Positions 15,825 through 21,380 of a DNA stretch of 21,380 nt are shown here, one piece after another; within the stretch, counting starts at the first letter, position 1, and each line of letters begins with the position of its first letter. The translations under genes and the position numbers were made by a program. The stretch lies in NCBI GenBank assembly GCA_913009475.1, contig CAJVYJ010000009.1, positions 1-21,380 of the forward strand, given 5' to 3'. This DNA comes from an uncultured Actinomycetes bacterium. GTDB lineage: Bacteria > Actinomycetota > Aquicultoria > CAJVYJ01. The notes under the pieces were generated by a model. That model ran no database searches and was not told the origin of the DNA. It saw nothing but the letters and a program-made list of their open reading frames with translations.

Positions 15825-17339
15825 ATGGTCTCACAAAAAAAATATACGCAAGAAGATTTAAATAACATTCTCTGGAACGCCGCCGACTCATCGAGGAGTA
15901 ACGTTGACGCCGGTATTTATAAAGACTACGCGCTGGCCATGTTATTTTTTAAGTATTTAAGCGACCTTTCCAAAAAGCATCATGAGATTTATAAACAGCG
16001 TTTTGGCAGTGATGAGCAACGTATAGCGGAAAAAATGAAACAGGACCGCTTTTTCCTGCCGCCTAAATCTTCATTCGATTACATCTACGGCATGCTTGAG
16101 GAAGACCATATCGGCCAAGAGCTGAATAAGGCGCTCCATAGAATAGAGGAAGAGAATAAAGCCAAGCTTGAAGGTGTATTTAACGTGGATTTTAACTCAG
16201 AGGCGGTTCTGGGTCGGCTCGATCAGCGCAATAAAATGTTGCGCCATCTTATAAAAGACTTCGCCAAAATAGATTTAAGCGATGTAAACGATGATATTAT
16301 CGGCAATTCATATATGTACATGGTTGAGCGCTTCGGCGTTGGCGCCGGAAAAAAAGCCGGAGAGTTTTTTACCGTCAGGCAAGTCGCTAAGTTGGTGGCT
16401 ATGCTGGCGCAGCCGAAACCCGGCAATAGAATCGGTGATCCGGCTTGTGGTTCCGGCGGTCTGCTGCTGTTGGCCGGTGAGGAAGTTGAAAGGCAAGGTT
16501 CAAAAGATTACGCGCTTTACGGCCAGGAATCAACCGGCTCGACCTATCAACTGGCGCGGATGAATATGTTTCTGCACGGAAAAGACTCCGCCCGACTTGA
16601 ATGGGGCGATACGCTAAATAATCCGATTCTGGTAGAAAATGATAAACTGATGAAATTCGACGTTCAAGTCTGTAATCCCCCTTTTTCGCTGAAGAAATGG
16701 GGTGCCCCCAACGCCGAGGCCGATAAGTACCGGCGTTTTTGGCGCGGGGTACCGCCCAAAGACAAAGGCGATTTTGCTTTTATAACCCATATGGTCGAGA
16801 CGGCAAAACCAAAATCCGGGCGCATTGCGGTAATCGTGCCTCACGGCGTACTCTTTCGCGGCGGCGCTGAGGGAAAGATTCGTAAACAGCTAATCGAAGA
16901 GAATATTATCGACGCGGTCATCGGGCTGCCCGCCAAACTTTTTCAAACCACCGGCATTCCGGTCGCCGTCCTACTCATTGACCGCTCACGGGAGCAAGGC
17001 GGTGCCAATGAGGATAAGAAAGAAGTCCTTTTCATTGAGGCGTCCAAGGAGTTTAAGCCCGCGAAAGCGAAAAATATTCTTACAGATGAAAATATAGCGA
17101 AGATTTATAAGACCTATGAAGTGCGTAAAGAGGTGGAAAAGTTCTCCCGCAACGTCGGTTTTGATGAAATCGCGGAAAATGATTTTAACCTCAACATTAC
17201 CCGCTACGTCGATACCTTCGAGGAAGAAGAACCCATAGATATCAAAGCGAATTTAAAAGAGCTGGCCGCGCTGGAGCCGGAGCTGAAAAAACTGGAAGGG
17301 CAGATGATCGAGTATCTAAAAGAGTTGGGGATCAATTAG
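15825..17339 (+). CDS. hsdM: Type I restriction-modification DNA methyltransferase subunit
   Basis: HsdM is the N6-adenine methyltransferase of type I systems. The 504-residue protein has an N-terminal helical domain (LWNAADSSRSNVDAG, about 16-30), the SAM-binding motif I DPACGSGG (205-212), the catalytic motif IV NPPF (284-287) and a C-terminal helical tail that contacts HsdS. Its ATG at 15825 follows AAAGGAG (15814-15820). The gene appears intact. No hsdR is present on either side: the ars operon lies upstream and a broken KilA-N gene downstream. It is therefore either a solitary methyltransferase or partnered by an R subunit encoded elsewhere. Confidence 0.95.
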   Translation: MVSQKKYTQEDLNNILWNAADSSRSNVDAGIYKDYALAMLFFKYLSDLSKKHHEIYKQRFGSDEQRIAEKMKQDRFFLPPKSSFDYIYGMLEEDHIGQELNKALHRIEEENKAKLEGVFNVDFNSEAVLGRLDQRNKMLRHLIKDFAKIDLSDVNDDIIGNSYMYMVERFGVGAGKKAGEFFTVRQVAKLVAMLAQPKPGNRIGDPACGSGGLLLLAGEEVERQGSKDYALYGQESTGSTYQLARMNMFLHGKDSARLEWGDTLNNPILVENDKLMKFDVQVCNPPFSLKKWGAPNAEADKYRRFWRGVPPKDKGDFAFITHMVETAKPKSGRIAVIVPHGVLFRGGAEGKIRKQLIEENIIDAVIGLPAKLFQTTGIPVAVLLIDRSREQGGANEDKKEVLFIEASKEFKPAKAKNILTDENIAKIYKTYEVRKEVEKFSRNVGFDEIAENDFNLNITRYVDTFEEEEPIDIKANLKELAALEPELKKLEGQMIEYLKELGIN

Positions 17340-17368
17340 GATGAAAAAATTACCGGACAATCAAAAAT

Positions 17369-17395
17369 CAGTTACCGAGAAACTCTCGGCAACTG
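17369..17395 (+). terminator. Hairpin after hsdM, uncertain terminator
   Basis: The arms are CAGTT-A-CCGAGA (17369-17380) and TCTCGG-C-AACTG (17384-17395) with loop AAC, 11 pairs and one mismatch. No U tract follows, so it is at most a weak or factor-assisted terminator. It lies within a 23-codon frame (17341-17412, MKKLPDNQKS) that I take for a remnant or chance ORF. Confidence 0.4.
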
Positions 17396-17636
17396 CGATT
17401 ATTACCGATTAAGCGACATTTGTATTAATTAAAAAGTAGTGATTATGAAAAAAAGCAAAAAAATAAAAGTTCAGGGTTTTGAAATAGCCATTATTTCAAA
17501 AGAAGAATCCGACTATATTTCGCTTACGGATATGTTGAGAGCGAAAGATGGTGATTTTTTTATTTCTGATTGGCTTAGAAATAGAAATACTGTTGAGTTT
17601 CTGGGTATCTGGGAGAAAATAAATAACTCCAATTCT

Positions 17637-17660
17637 AATTATGGCGAATTCGCCATAATT
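17637..17660. repeat. Perfect 24-bp palindrome inside the KilA-N gene
   Basis: AATTATGGCGAA (17637-17648) is followed directly by its reverse complement TTCGCCATAATT (17649-17660). It encodes YGEFAI, a stretch I believe is common in this family, so it may simply reflect codon choice. Confidence 0.7.
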
Positions 17661-17810
17661 AAAAGTCAAGCGGGTCTGAATAGTTACAAGATAAGCGTAA
17701 AAGATTGGGTGGAAAAAACAAAAGCTATCGGACTGAAAGCTAAAGCCGGCCGATATGGCGGAACATATGCCCATAAAGACATTGCTTTTGAGTTTGGAAT
17801 GTGGATAAGT

Positions 17811-17853
17811 CCGGTATTTCCCCTCTTTAACAAAGAGGGGCCAGGGGAGATTT
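17811..17853. repeat. CCCCTCTTT/AAAGAGGGG repeat, copy 2
   Basis: The stem is 17820-17828 with 17832-17840, loop AAC, followed by CCAGGGGAGATTTT. It is nearly identical to 20842-20883, including the leading CCGGTATTT. It marks the point where the KilA-N gene loses homology. Confidence 0.88.
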
Positions 17854-17923
17854 TGAGCATCAATATAAAGGTTAAGCATCCAGTTACAAAAATAGAGCAC
17901 GAGTTTAAGGGATTAAGAGAATT

Positions 17924-18131
17924 TAGACTGTTGAACAATAGAAAAGTAGTGGGTATGAGATTAGTAAAAAGTTTATTTAATTCTCTCGAAAAGACGCTGT
18001 CGTTTTCCCCAGCGTGGAAAACGCAGCTCGGCTCTCGGCATCGCTCCTCGCTCGGGAGCTTGGCTCCCGGCGAGACCATGCTCGCTTTAGCCTGCGAGAC
18101 GCTTTTCTCGTAGAATAAATAAACGTTTTTT
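17924..18131. repeat. ~200-bp repeat, copy 1
   Basis: This region matches 20981-21187 closely over its whole length. It starts TAGACTGTTGAACAA and ends GAATAAATAAACG. It contains hairpins CGTTTTCC/GGAAAACG (18001-18008, 18016-18023) and CGGGAGC/GCTCCCG (18053-18059, 18063-18069). Parts of the right end recur near 19700 and 20690-20788. No transposase-like gene is inside. Confidence 0.85.
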
Positions 18132-18142
18132 TAGTAGCTGTC

Positions 18143-18174
18143 AGATGTGTAGCGCGCCAGTTTATCTGGCGCCT
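18143..18174. repeat. Short hairpin repeat, second exact copy
   Basis: This is identical over 32 bases to 3143-3174: GCGCCAG, TTTAT loop, CTGGCGC. Confidence 0.85.
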
Positions 18175-18242
18175 TATGTGAGAGTAGAAAAAACGAGAGT
18201 GTAAGGTGGATGGGTGACGGGGTAAGAAAGCAAACCGTGTTG

Positions 18243-18306
18243 GGGCGGAGTTTAACTCCGCCCGTGAAAATACGTTTGTCATTCTCAGCTTGACTGGGAA
18301 TCCAGG
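18243..18306. repeat. Hairpin plus GTCATTC composite repeat, copy 2
   Basis: The hairpin arms GGGCGGAGTT (18243-18252) and AACTCCGCCC (18254-18263) are followed by GTGAAAATACGTTT and then the GTCATTC...AATCCAGG unit (18278-18306). The layout is that of 7617-7676, with entirely different hairpin arms. Confidence 0.82.
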
Positions 18307-18390
18307 AACAAGGAAAGGGAGAGCGTTGAGGGTTGTGGGGAGAAAACATTTGGGCGGAAGGCGTAAAGTGTAAGAGCGTAAAACGTGTAG

Positions 18391-18525
18391 AGGCGAGGCA
18401 CGCCTCGCCTTTGAAAATACGTTTGTCATTCTCAGCTTGACTGGGAATCCAGGAACCACGGTGCATTAGAATAAAAAGCATCAACAGGCACAGTTGATTG
18501 TGGTTCCCCGCTCATTGGGGATGAT
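18391..18525. repeat. Hairpin plus GTCATTC composite repeat, copy 3
   Basis: The hairpin arms AGGCGAGGC (18391-18399) and GCCTCGCCT (18402-18410) are followed by TTGAAAATACGTTT, the GTCATTC unit (18425-18453), and then a diverged inverse end TGGTTCCCCGCTCATTGGGG (18501-18520) with ATGATAAAC. The stretch 18114-18540 between the KilA-N remnant and the Abi_2 leader is made almost wholly of such repeats, with no gene seen. Confidence 0.8.
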
Positions 18526-18565
18526 AAACGGAAATTAAGGATTGTTAAAAATTTAGGAGTTGAGA

Positions 18566-18787
18566 GTGAATAATATAAGCTATGAAATTAATAATAAAAT
18601 TGATATTACTTGCTTAGAATTAGCAATTATTAACTTTAATATAATCAATAAATTAAAGAAATTTGCCGACAAAATAATTGTTGCACATTTAATCGGGAAT
18701 ATATATAATACTAGTAGCATACCCGCCAAGCCTCTGCATTGCATGCTCAATTATGGTGGGTTTTTCTTTGCCCGGGAAGTTTTATGA
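18566..18787 (+). CDS. Possible short ORF overlapping the Abi_2 leader
   Basis: A GTG at 18566 lies six bases after AGGAG (18555-18559) and opens 73 codons whose stop overlaps the Abi_2 start as ATGA (18784-18787). The product is rich in Ile, Asn and Lys with no recognised motif. Its last third runs through the predicted RNA and terminator hairpin. The ribosome site and the overlap favour translation. The AT-rich composition and the structured RNA argue that it is only an open stretch. Confidence 0.25.
   Translation: MNNISYEINNKIDITCLELAIINFNIINKLKKFADKIIVAHLIGNIYNTSSIPAKPLHCMLNYGGFFFAREVL
18681..18709 (+). promoter_or_regulatory. Promoter of the Abi_2-associated RNA
   Basis: TTGCAC (18681-18686), a 17-base spacer, and TATAAT (18704-18709). 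Transcription would begin near 18716, immediately before the first arm of the hairpin. Confidence 0.7.
18716..18768 (+). ncRNA. Predicted small structured RNA upstream of Abi_2 gene
   Basis: From the predicted start near 18716 the RNA would be about 50 nt. Its outer stem pairs ACCCGCCA (18721-18728) with TGGTGGGT (18754-18761) over eight pairs including one G-U. Inside, ATTG (18738-18741) can pair with CAAT (18748-18751). TTTTTCTTT (18761-18769) follows the outer stem, so it also looks like an intrinsic terminator. It has its own promoter and ends about 15 bases before the Abi_2 ATG. A structured RNA has been reported upstream of abiF-type genes, and RNA antitoxins for such HEPN toxins have been described. 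Membership of this RNA in that class is my inference. Confidence 0.6.
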
Positions 18788-19680
18788 AGTATAATAAACC
18801 TCCCCTTACTTTCGAGTCTCAAGCCAATCAACTCATCAAGCATGGACTTTTAGCTAATAAAGATGTTTTGATAAAACGTTTGAAATCTGTCAGCTATTAC
18901 AGGTTAAGCGGCTATTGGCATACCTTTAAAGAATCTGACAGTGCATTTAAACCTGATACTATGTTTGACACAGTTTGGCAACGCTATGTATTCGATAGGC
19001 AATTACGGGTTTTGGCTCTGGATGGCATTGAGCGAGTAGAAATCGCTATCAGGACATCCGTGATTTATCATTTCTCTCATACCTATGGTCCTTTTGGCTA
19101 TATTGATATCTCTAATTTACCCAACCTTGACCCAGAACAGTTTAGTAAATTTATAGAAATATTATTGAAAGATCAAAAAAGAAGCAGGGAAGTATTTGTA
19201 AAACATTTTAAGGACAAGTATGGAGATAGCCATCAATACTTACCGCTTTGGATGGCGGCGGAAGTCACAACTTTTGGAACTATTTTGACTTTATTTAGAG
19301 GTATCGATTCGTCCCTGAAGAAAGCGATGGCCAGAGACTATGAAATATCGGATAGAGTTCTGGAATCTTGGCTTAAGGCTATAAATGGTATTAGGAATAT
19401 CTGTGCTCATCATGGTCGGTTGTGGAATCGGGAGCTTGGATACAAGCCGCAGATTCCCAGGCAACAAAAGCATCTTGAGTGGCATAATCCTGTAGAAATC
19501 AAAAATAATCGTGTATTCGCCATTTTTACAATTATTAAATATATGCTAAATATTATCGCGCCGCAGAGCAAATGGCCCAACCGCCTCAATGAGCTGCTTA
19601 ATAAATATCCGGATATACCTTTAATTAGTATGGGTTTTCCTGAAAATTGGCAAGGTTGTCCGATATGGAGTGTTAATTAG
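18784..19680 (+). CDS. Abi_2 (AbiD/AbiF-type) abortive infection HEPN protein
   Basis: Abi_2 proteins stop phage growth or act as toxins, probably by cutting RNA through a HEPN fold. The 298-residue protein shows the family N-terminus PPLTFESQANQLIKHGL and SVSYYRLSGYW (35-45). GIERVEIAIRTSVIYHF (81-97) follows, and then the HEPN catalytic motif R-x4-H in RNICAHHGRLWNR (Arg204, His209). It is full length and intact. I chose ATG at 18784 because it starts just before the conserved block. An earlier in-frame TTG at 18739 would fall inside the predicted RNA hairpin. GGAAG (18775-18779) is a modest ribosome site. The terminator-like hairpin directly upstream implies that expression depends on read-through, a separate promoter, or control by the small RNA. 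Confidence 0.9.
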   Translation: MKYNKPPLTFESQANQLIKHGLLANKDVLIKRLKSVSYYRLSGYWHTFKESDSAFKPDTMFDTVWQRYVFDRQLRVLALDGIERVEIAIRTSVIYHFSHTYGPFGYIDISNLPNLDPEQFSKFIEILLKDQKRSREVFVKHFKDKYGDSHQYLPLWMAAEVTTFGTILTLFRGIDSSLKKAMARDYEISDRVLESWLKAINGIRNICAHHGRLWNRELGYKPQIPRQQKHLEWHNPVEIKNNRVFAIFTIIKYMLNIIAPQSKWPNRLNELLNKYPDIPLISMGFPENWQGCPIWSVN

Positions 19681-19694
19681 ATAGATGATGAGAT

Positions 19695-19735
19695 TGTTCC
19701 GAGACGCTTTTCTTGAGAAAGAAATGAACCTTTTT
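19695..19735. repeat. Partial copy of the ~200-bp repeat right end
   Basis: CCGAGACGCTTTTCTTGAGAA (19699-19719) and ATGAACC closely resemble the right end of the repeats at 18093-18123 and 21150-21181. It lies in the short gap between the Abi_2 and BRO genes. Confidence 0.6.
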
Positions 19736-19779
19736 TCATGGGATGATGGTTGAGGATTTAAAAGAGTGGGGGTTAGTAG

Positions 19780-20631
19780 ATGAATAAAGAAATAAGTGCA
19801 AACAAGAAGCTCGCTATTTTTAAGGGAAAAGAAATTCGCAAGATAATACATAATGACGAATGGTGGTTCGCTATAGCGGATATTGTTGAAATATTAACAG
19901 AAAGTGTTGACGTTAAACAGTATATTAAAAAAATGCGTGCGAGAGATAAAGAACTTGATTCCTACTGGGGTACAAATTGTACCCCCCTTGGAATGATTGC
20001 AAAAGATGGTAAAAAGAGAAAAGTAAATTGTGCCAATACGGAAACAGTTTTTCGGATTCTTCAATCGATTCCGTCTCCAAAAGCGGAGCCGTTTAAGAGA
20101 TGGCTGGCAAAAGTTGGCTATGAGCGGATACGGGAAATAGAGGACCCGGAACTTGCCACCAAGCGAACCCGCGCTTTATACAAGGCTCAAGGTTATGATT
20201 ACGCATGGATTGAAAAACGCATGCGCGGCATAGCTATTCATGAAGACCTCACAACCGAGTGGAAAAACAGAGGGATTAAAGAACAAAATAATTACGCAAT
20301 TCTTACAGCGGAGATTTCCAAAGCAGCATTTGGAATGACGCCGAGCGAGTATAAAAAACACAAAGGGCTGAAAAGAGAAAATCTTCGCGATCATATGACC
20401 GATCTAGAACTTATATTTTCTATGCTTGGTGAAGCGTCAACAACGGAAATAGCGCGCAACACTAACACCCAAGGTTTTACTGAAAACAAACGAGCAGCTT
20501 GCAAAGGCGGCGTTATCGCCGGTGATGCGCGCAAAAAATTGGAAATAGAAACCGGGAAAAAAGTAAGCGTAAAAACCAATTATCTAAAAGAGTCTCAAAA
20601 AGTAAAGAAGTTAGGTAAAAGGGATGAGTAA
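19780..20631 (+). CDS. BRO-family N-terminal domain protein (phage antirepressor type)
   Basis: Bro-N domain proteins bind DNA and occur in phages, baculoviruses and bacterial mobile DNA, often as antirepressors. The 283-residue protein has the Bro-N region at about 8-120 (EWWFAIADIVEILTES, CANTETVFRILQSIPSPKAE, FKRWLAKVGYERI). A conserved C-terminal region follows (AILTAEISKAAFGMTPSEYK, RDHMTDLELIFSMLGEASTT, KGGVIAGDARKKLE). It appears complete. ATG at 19780 follows GTGGGGG about nine bases upstream. Its target is unknown. With KilA-N and Abi_2 nearby it fits a phage-derived or defence-linked island. A 19-base inverted repeat GGGGTACAA-A-TTGTACCCC (19967-19985) lies inside the gene. Confidence 0.85.
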   Translation: MNKEISANKKLAIFKGKEIRKIIHNDEWWFAIADIVEILTESVDVKQYIKKMRARDKELDSYWGTNCTPLGMIAKDGKKRKVNCANTETVFRILQSIPSPKAEPFKRWLAKVGYERIREIEDPELATKRTRALYKAQGYDYAWIEKRMRGIAIHEDLTTEWKNRGIKEQNNYAILTAEISKAAFGMTPSEYKKHKGLKRENLRDHMTDLELIFSMLGEASTTEIARNTNTQGFTENKRAACKGGVIAGDARKKLEIETGKKVSVKTNYLKESQKVKKLGKRDE

Positions 20632-20689
20632 GATTATTCAAAAGAGTTTGTTGAGCATAAGTCGGTTTTGTAAAGAGTTGAGTGGCGGA

Positions 20690-20788
20690 TAACGAGACTG
20701 TTTCGAGACGCTTTTCTCCGAGAATAAATAAACCTTTTTTTATTTGACATGGGTAGCGTCAGAGCTTGCTCTGATAAAAAATATTAAG
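20690..20788. repeat. Right-end fragment of the ~200-bp repeat plus hairpin
   Basis: This closely matches 21151-21234: GAGACGCTTTTCTCCGAG, AATAAATAAAC, TGGGTAGCGTCAG and a hairpin TCAGAGC/GCTCTGA (20759-20765, 20768-20774), ending ATATTAAG. The whole stretch from 20632 to 21239 is repeat material. I see no convincing gene in it, only a short unassigned piece at about 20789-20841 that can be read as DWIFGWNSAEEVRRYF. Confidence 0.75.
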
Positions 20789-20841
20789 CAAAGAGAATCT
20801 AAAGATTGGATTTTCGGCTGGAACTCTGCTGAAGAGGTACG

Positions 20842-20883
20842 CCGGTATTTCCCCTCTTTAACAAAGAGGGGTCAGGGGAGATT
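20842..20883. repeat. CCCCTCTTT/AAAGAGGGG repeat, copy 3
   Basis: The stem is 20851-20859 with 20863-20871. It shares CCGGTATTT and TCAGGGGAGATTT flanks with copy 2 inside the KilA-N remnant. Confidence 0.88.
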
Positions 20884-20893
20884 TATAAAATTT

Positions 20894-20922
20894 GTCATTC
20901 TCAGCTTGACTGGGAATCCAGG
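20894..20922. repeat. GTCATTC unit, fourth copy
   Basis: This has the same 29-base unit as 7648-7676, 18278-18306 and 18425-18453. Here it has no adjacent variable hairpin and is set between two CCCCTCTTT-type repeats. Confidence 0.85.
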
Positions 20923-20932
20923 TCTTTAAAAT

Positions 20933-20966
20933 CACCTCTTTGCTAAAGAGGGGTCAGGGGAGATTG
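20933..20966. repeat. CCCCTCTTT/AAAGAGGGG repeat, copy 4
   Basis: CACCTCTTT (20933-20941, one base changed) pairs with AAAGAGGGG (20945-20953), loop GCT, followed by TCAGGGGAGATTG. Confidence 0.82.
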
Positions 20967-20980
20967 CGAATATTGAAAAC

Positions 20981-21234
20981 TAGACTGTTGAACAACAGAA
21001 AAGTAGTAGGTATGAGGTTAGTAAAACGTTTATTTAATTCTCTCGAAAAGACGCTGTCATTTTCCCCAGCGTTAAAAATGCAGCTCGGCTCTCGGCATCG
21101 CTCCTCGCTCAGGCGCGTAGCACCTGGCGAGACCATGCTCGCTTCAGCCTCCGAGACGCTTTTCTCCGAGAATAAATAAACGTTTCTTATTTGATATGGG
21201 TAGCGTCAGCGCTTGCTCTGATAAAAATATTAAG
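20981..21234. repeat. ~200-bp repeat, copy 2, with terminal hairpin
   Basis: This is the second full copy of 17924-18131, continuing into the TGGGTAGCGTCAG hairpin (TCAGCGC 21206-21212, GCTCTGA 21215-21221) shared with 20690-20788. Inner stems are kept with altered bases: CATTTT/AAAATG (21058-21063, 21075-21080) and CAGGCGC/GCACCTG (21110-21116, 21120-21126, one mismatch). The contig ends in this repeat, a likely cause of the assembly break. Confidence 0.85.
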
Positions 21235-21239
21235 ATAGG

Positions 21240-21297
21240 AGATCGGAAGAGCGTCGTGTAGGGAAAGAGTGTAGATCTCGGTGGTCGCCGTATCATT
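21240..21297 (+). other. Illumina P5-side adapter contamination (reverse complement)
   Basis: The sequence starts AGATCGGAAGAGCGTCGTG and continues through GTAGATCTCGGTGGTCGCCG to TATCATT, the reverse complement of the universal adapter. Genomic sequence ends at 21239. Confidence 0.97.
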
Positions 21298-21380
21298 AAA
21301 AAAAAAACAAAATCAATAAAACAAAAAAAAAAAAAAACAAACCAAACATATCACTGCTATTAATATCCCCACTCCCGCCC
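21298..21380. other. Non-genomic poly-A and random tail
   Basis: A-rich runs and low-complexity bases follow the adapter end, as expected for a read that has passed the end of its fragment. Nothing biological is seen here. Confidence 0.85.

Larger units (their letters stand above)
17445..18113 (+). pseudogene. KilA-N domain protein, 3' part replaced by repeats
   Basis: KilA-N is a DNA-binding domain of phage and large DNA viruses, also common in bacterial mobile DNA. Residues 1-123 are a good match: GFEIAIISKEESDYISLTD, WLRNRNTVEFLGIWE, YGEFAIIKSQAGLNSYKIS and AGRYGGTYAHKDIAFEFGMWISP. Relatives usually continue with something like EFKLYLIKEFQRLK. Here the frame instead enters a CCCCTCTTT repeat at 17811 and then a 200-bp repeat (17924 on), giving an unrelated tail that stops at 18111-18113. 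I read this as a gene truncated by repeat insertion. A domain this size might still bind DNA. ATG at 17445 has only a weak ribosome site. Confidence 0.75.

Noticed and set aside
17341..17412. 23-codon frame MKKLPDNQKS after hsdM
   Set aside because: It has no ribosome site, no recognised homology, and a hairpin runs through it. It is probably a remnant or chance.
19967..19985. 19-base inverted repeat in the BRO gene as an operator
   Set aside because: It lies mid-gene and encodes WGTNCTP in a conserved frame. No second copy was seen near the promoter.
20744..20929. Plus-strand frame containing DWIFGWNSAEEVRRYF
   Set aside because: Both ends are repeat sequence. Only about 17 residues are unique, too few to call a gene. 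It may be a fragment of a disrupted one.
17811..20966. Four CCCCTCTTT repeats considered as a CRISPR array
   Set aside because: Copies are irregularly spaced over kilobases, contain internal hairpins, lack uniform spacers and have no cas genes nearby.
20954..21179. Frames on both strands across the 200-bp repeat
   Set aside because: Both copies are read through by chance. Changes between copies follow hairpin pairing rather than codons.

Overview
The window looks like one assembled contig from an uncultured bacterium, framed by sequencing-library debris. Positions 128-193 match the Illumina P7/index/read-2 adapter and 21240-21297 match the reverse complement of the P5 side. Low-complexity noise lies outside both. 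Only about 194-21239 should be read as genome. The gene order argC-argJ-argB-argD-argF-argR-argG-argH is the order I know from Actinobacteria (Mycobacterium, Streptomyces), so a deep-branching actinobacterial relative is my best guess. That rests on synteny alone. Many genes start with TTG or GTG behind good Shine-Dalgarno sequences, and the standard genetic code fits.

Region 1 (194-11056, plus strand) is the arginine biosynthesis cluster. After the tail of an unknown gene and a clear terminator there is a strong promoter with an ARG-box-like palindrome. Then follow argC, argJ (ornithine acetyltransferase, so the acetyl cycle), a small B-box zinc-finger membrane protein of unknown role, argB, argD, argF, the repressor argR, argG, argH and pyrE. 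Every step from N-acetylglutamate to arginine is present except a dedicated NAGS, which a bifunctional ArgJ could supply. The gaps within the cluster (argC-argJ, argJ-orf, orf-argB, argR-argG) are filled with short dispersed repeats.

Region 2 (11083-15084, minus strand) is an arsenic-resistance operon running arsR-arsD-acr3-arsA-(FmdB-type zinc ribbon). ArsR senses As(III), ArsD hands it to the double-domain ATPase ArsA, and Acr3 exports it. Two near-identical inverted repeats (ATCAA-N6-TTGAT), one before arsR and one before acr3, are likely ArsR operators.

Region 3 (15190-21239, plus strand) is an accessory, defence-like island. It holds a half-length hsdS and an hsdM without an hsdR, a KilA-N gene broken by repeats, an Abi_2 (AbiD/AbiF-type) HEPN protein, a BRO-family protein, and several families of dispersed repeats. 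The most interesting element is a predicted ~50-nt RNA (about 18716-18768) immediately before the Abi_2 gene. It has its own promoter (TTGCAC-17-TATAAT) and ends in a hairpin plus U-run, which suggests an RNA-antitoxin/HEPN-toxin pair. The repeats are notable too: several copies keep the flanks and the base pairing of a hairpin while changing the sequence of its arms.
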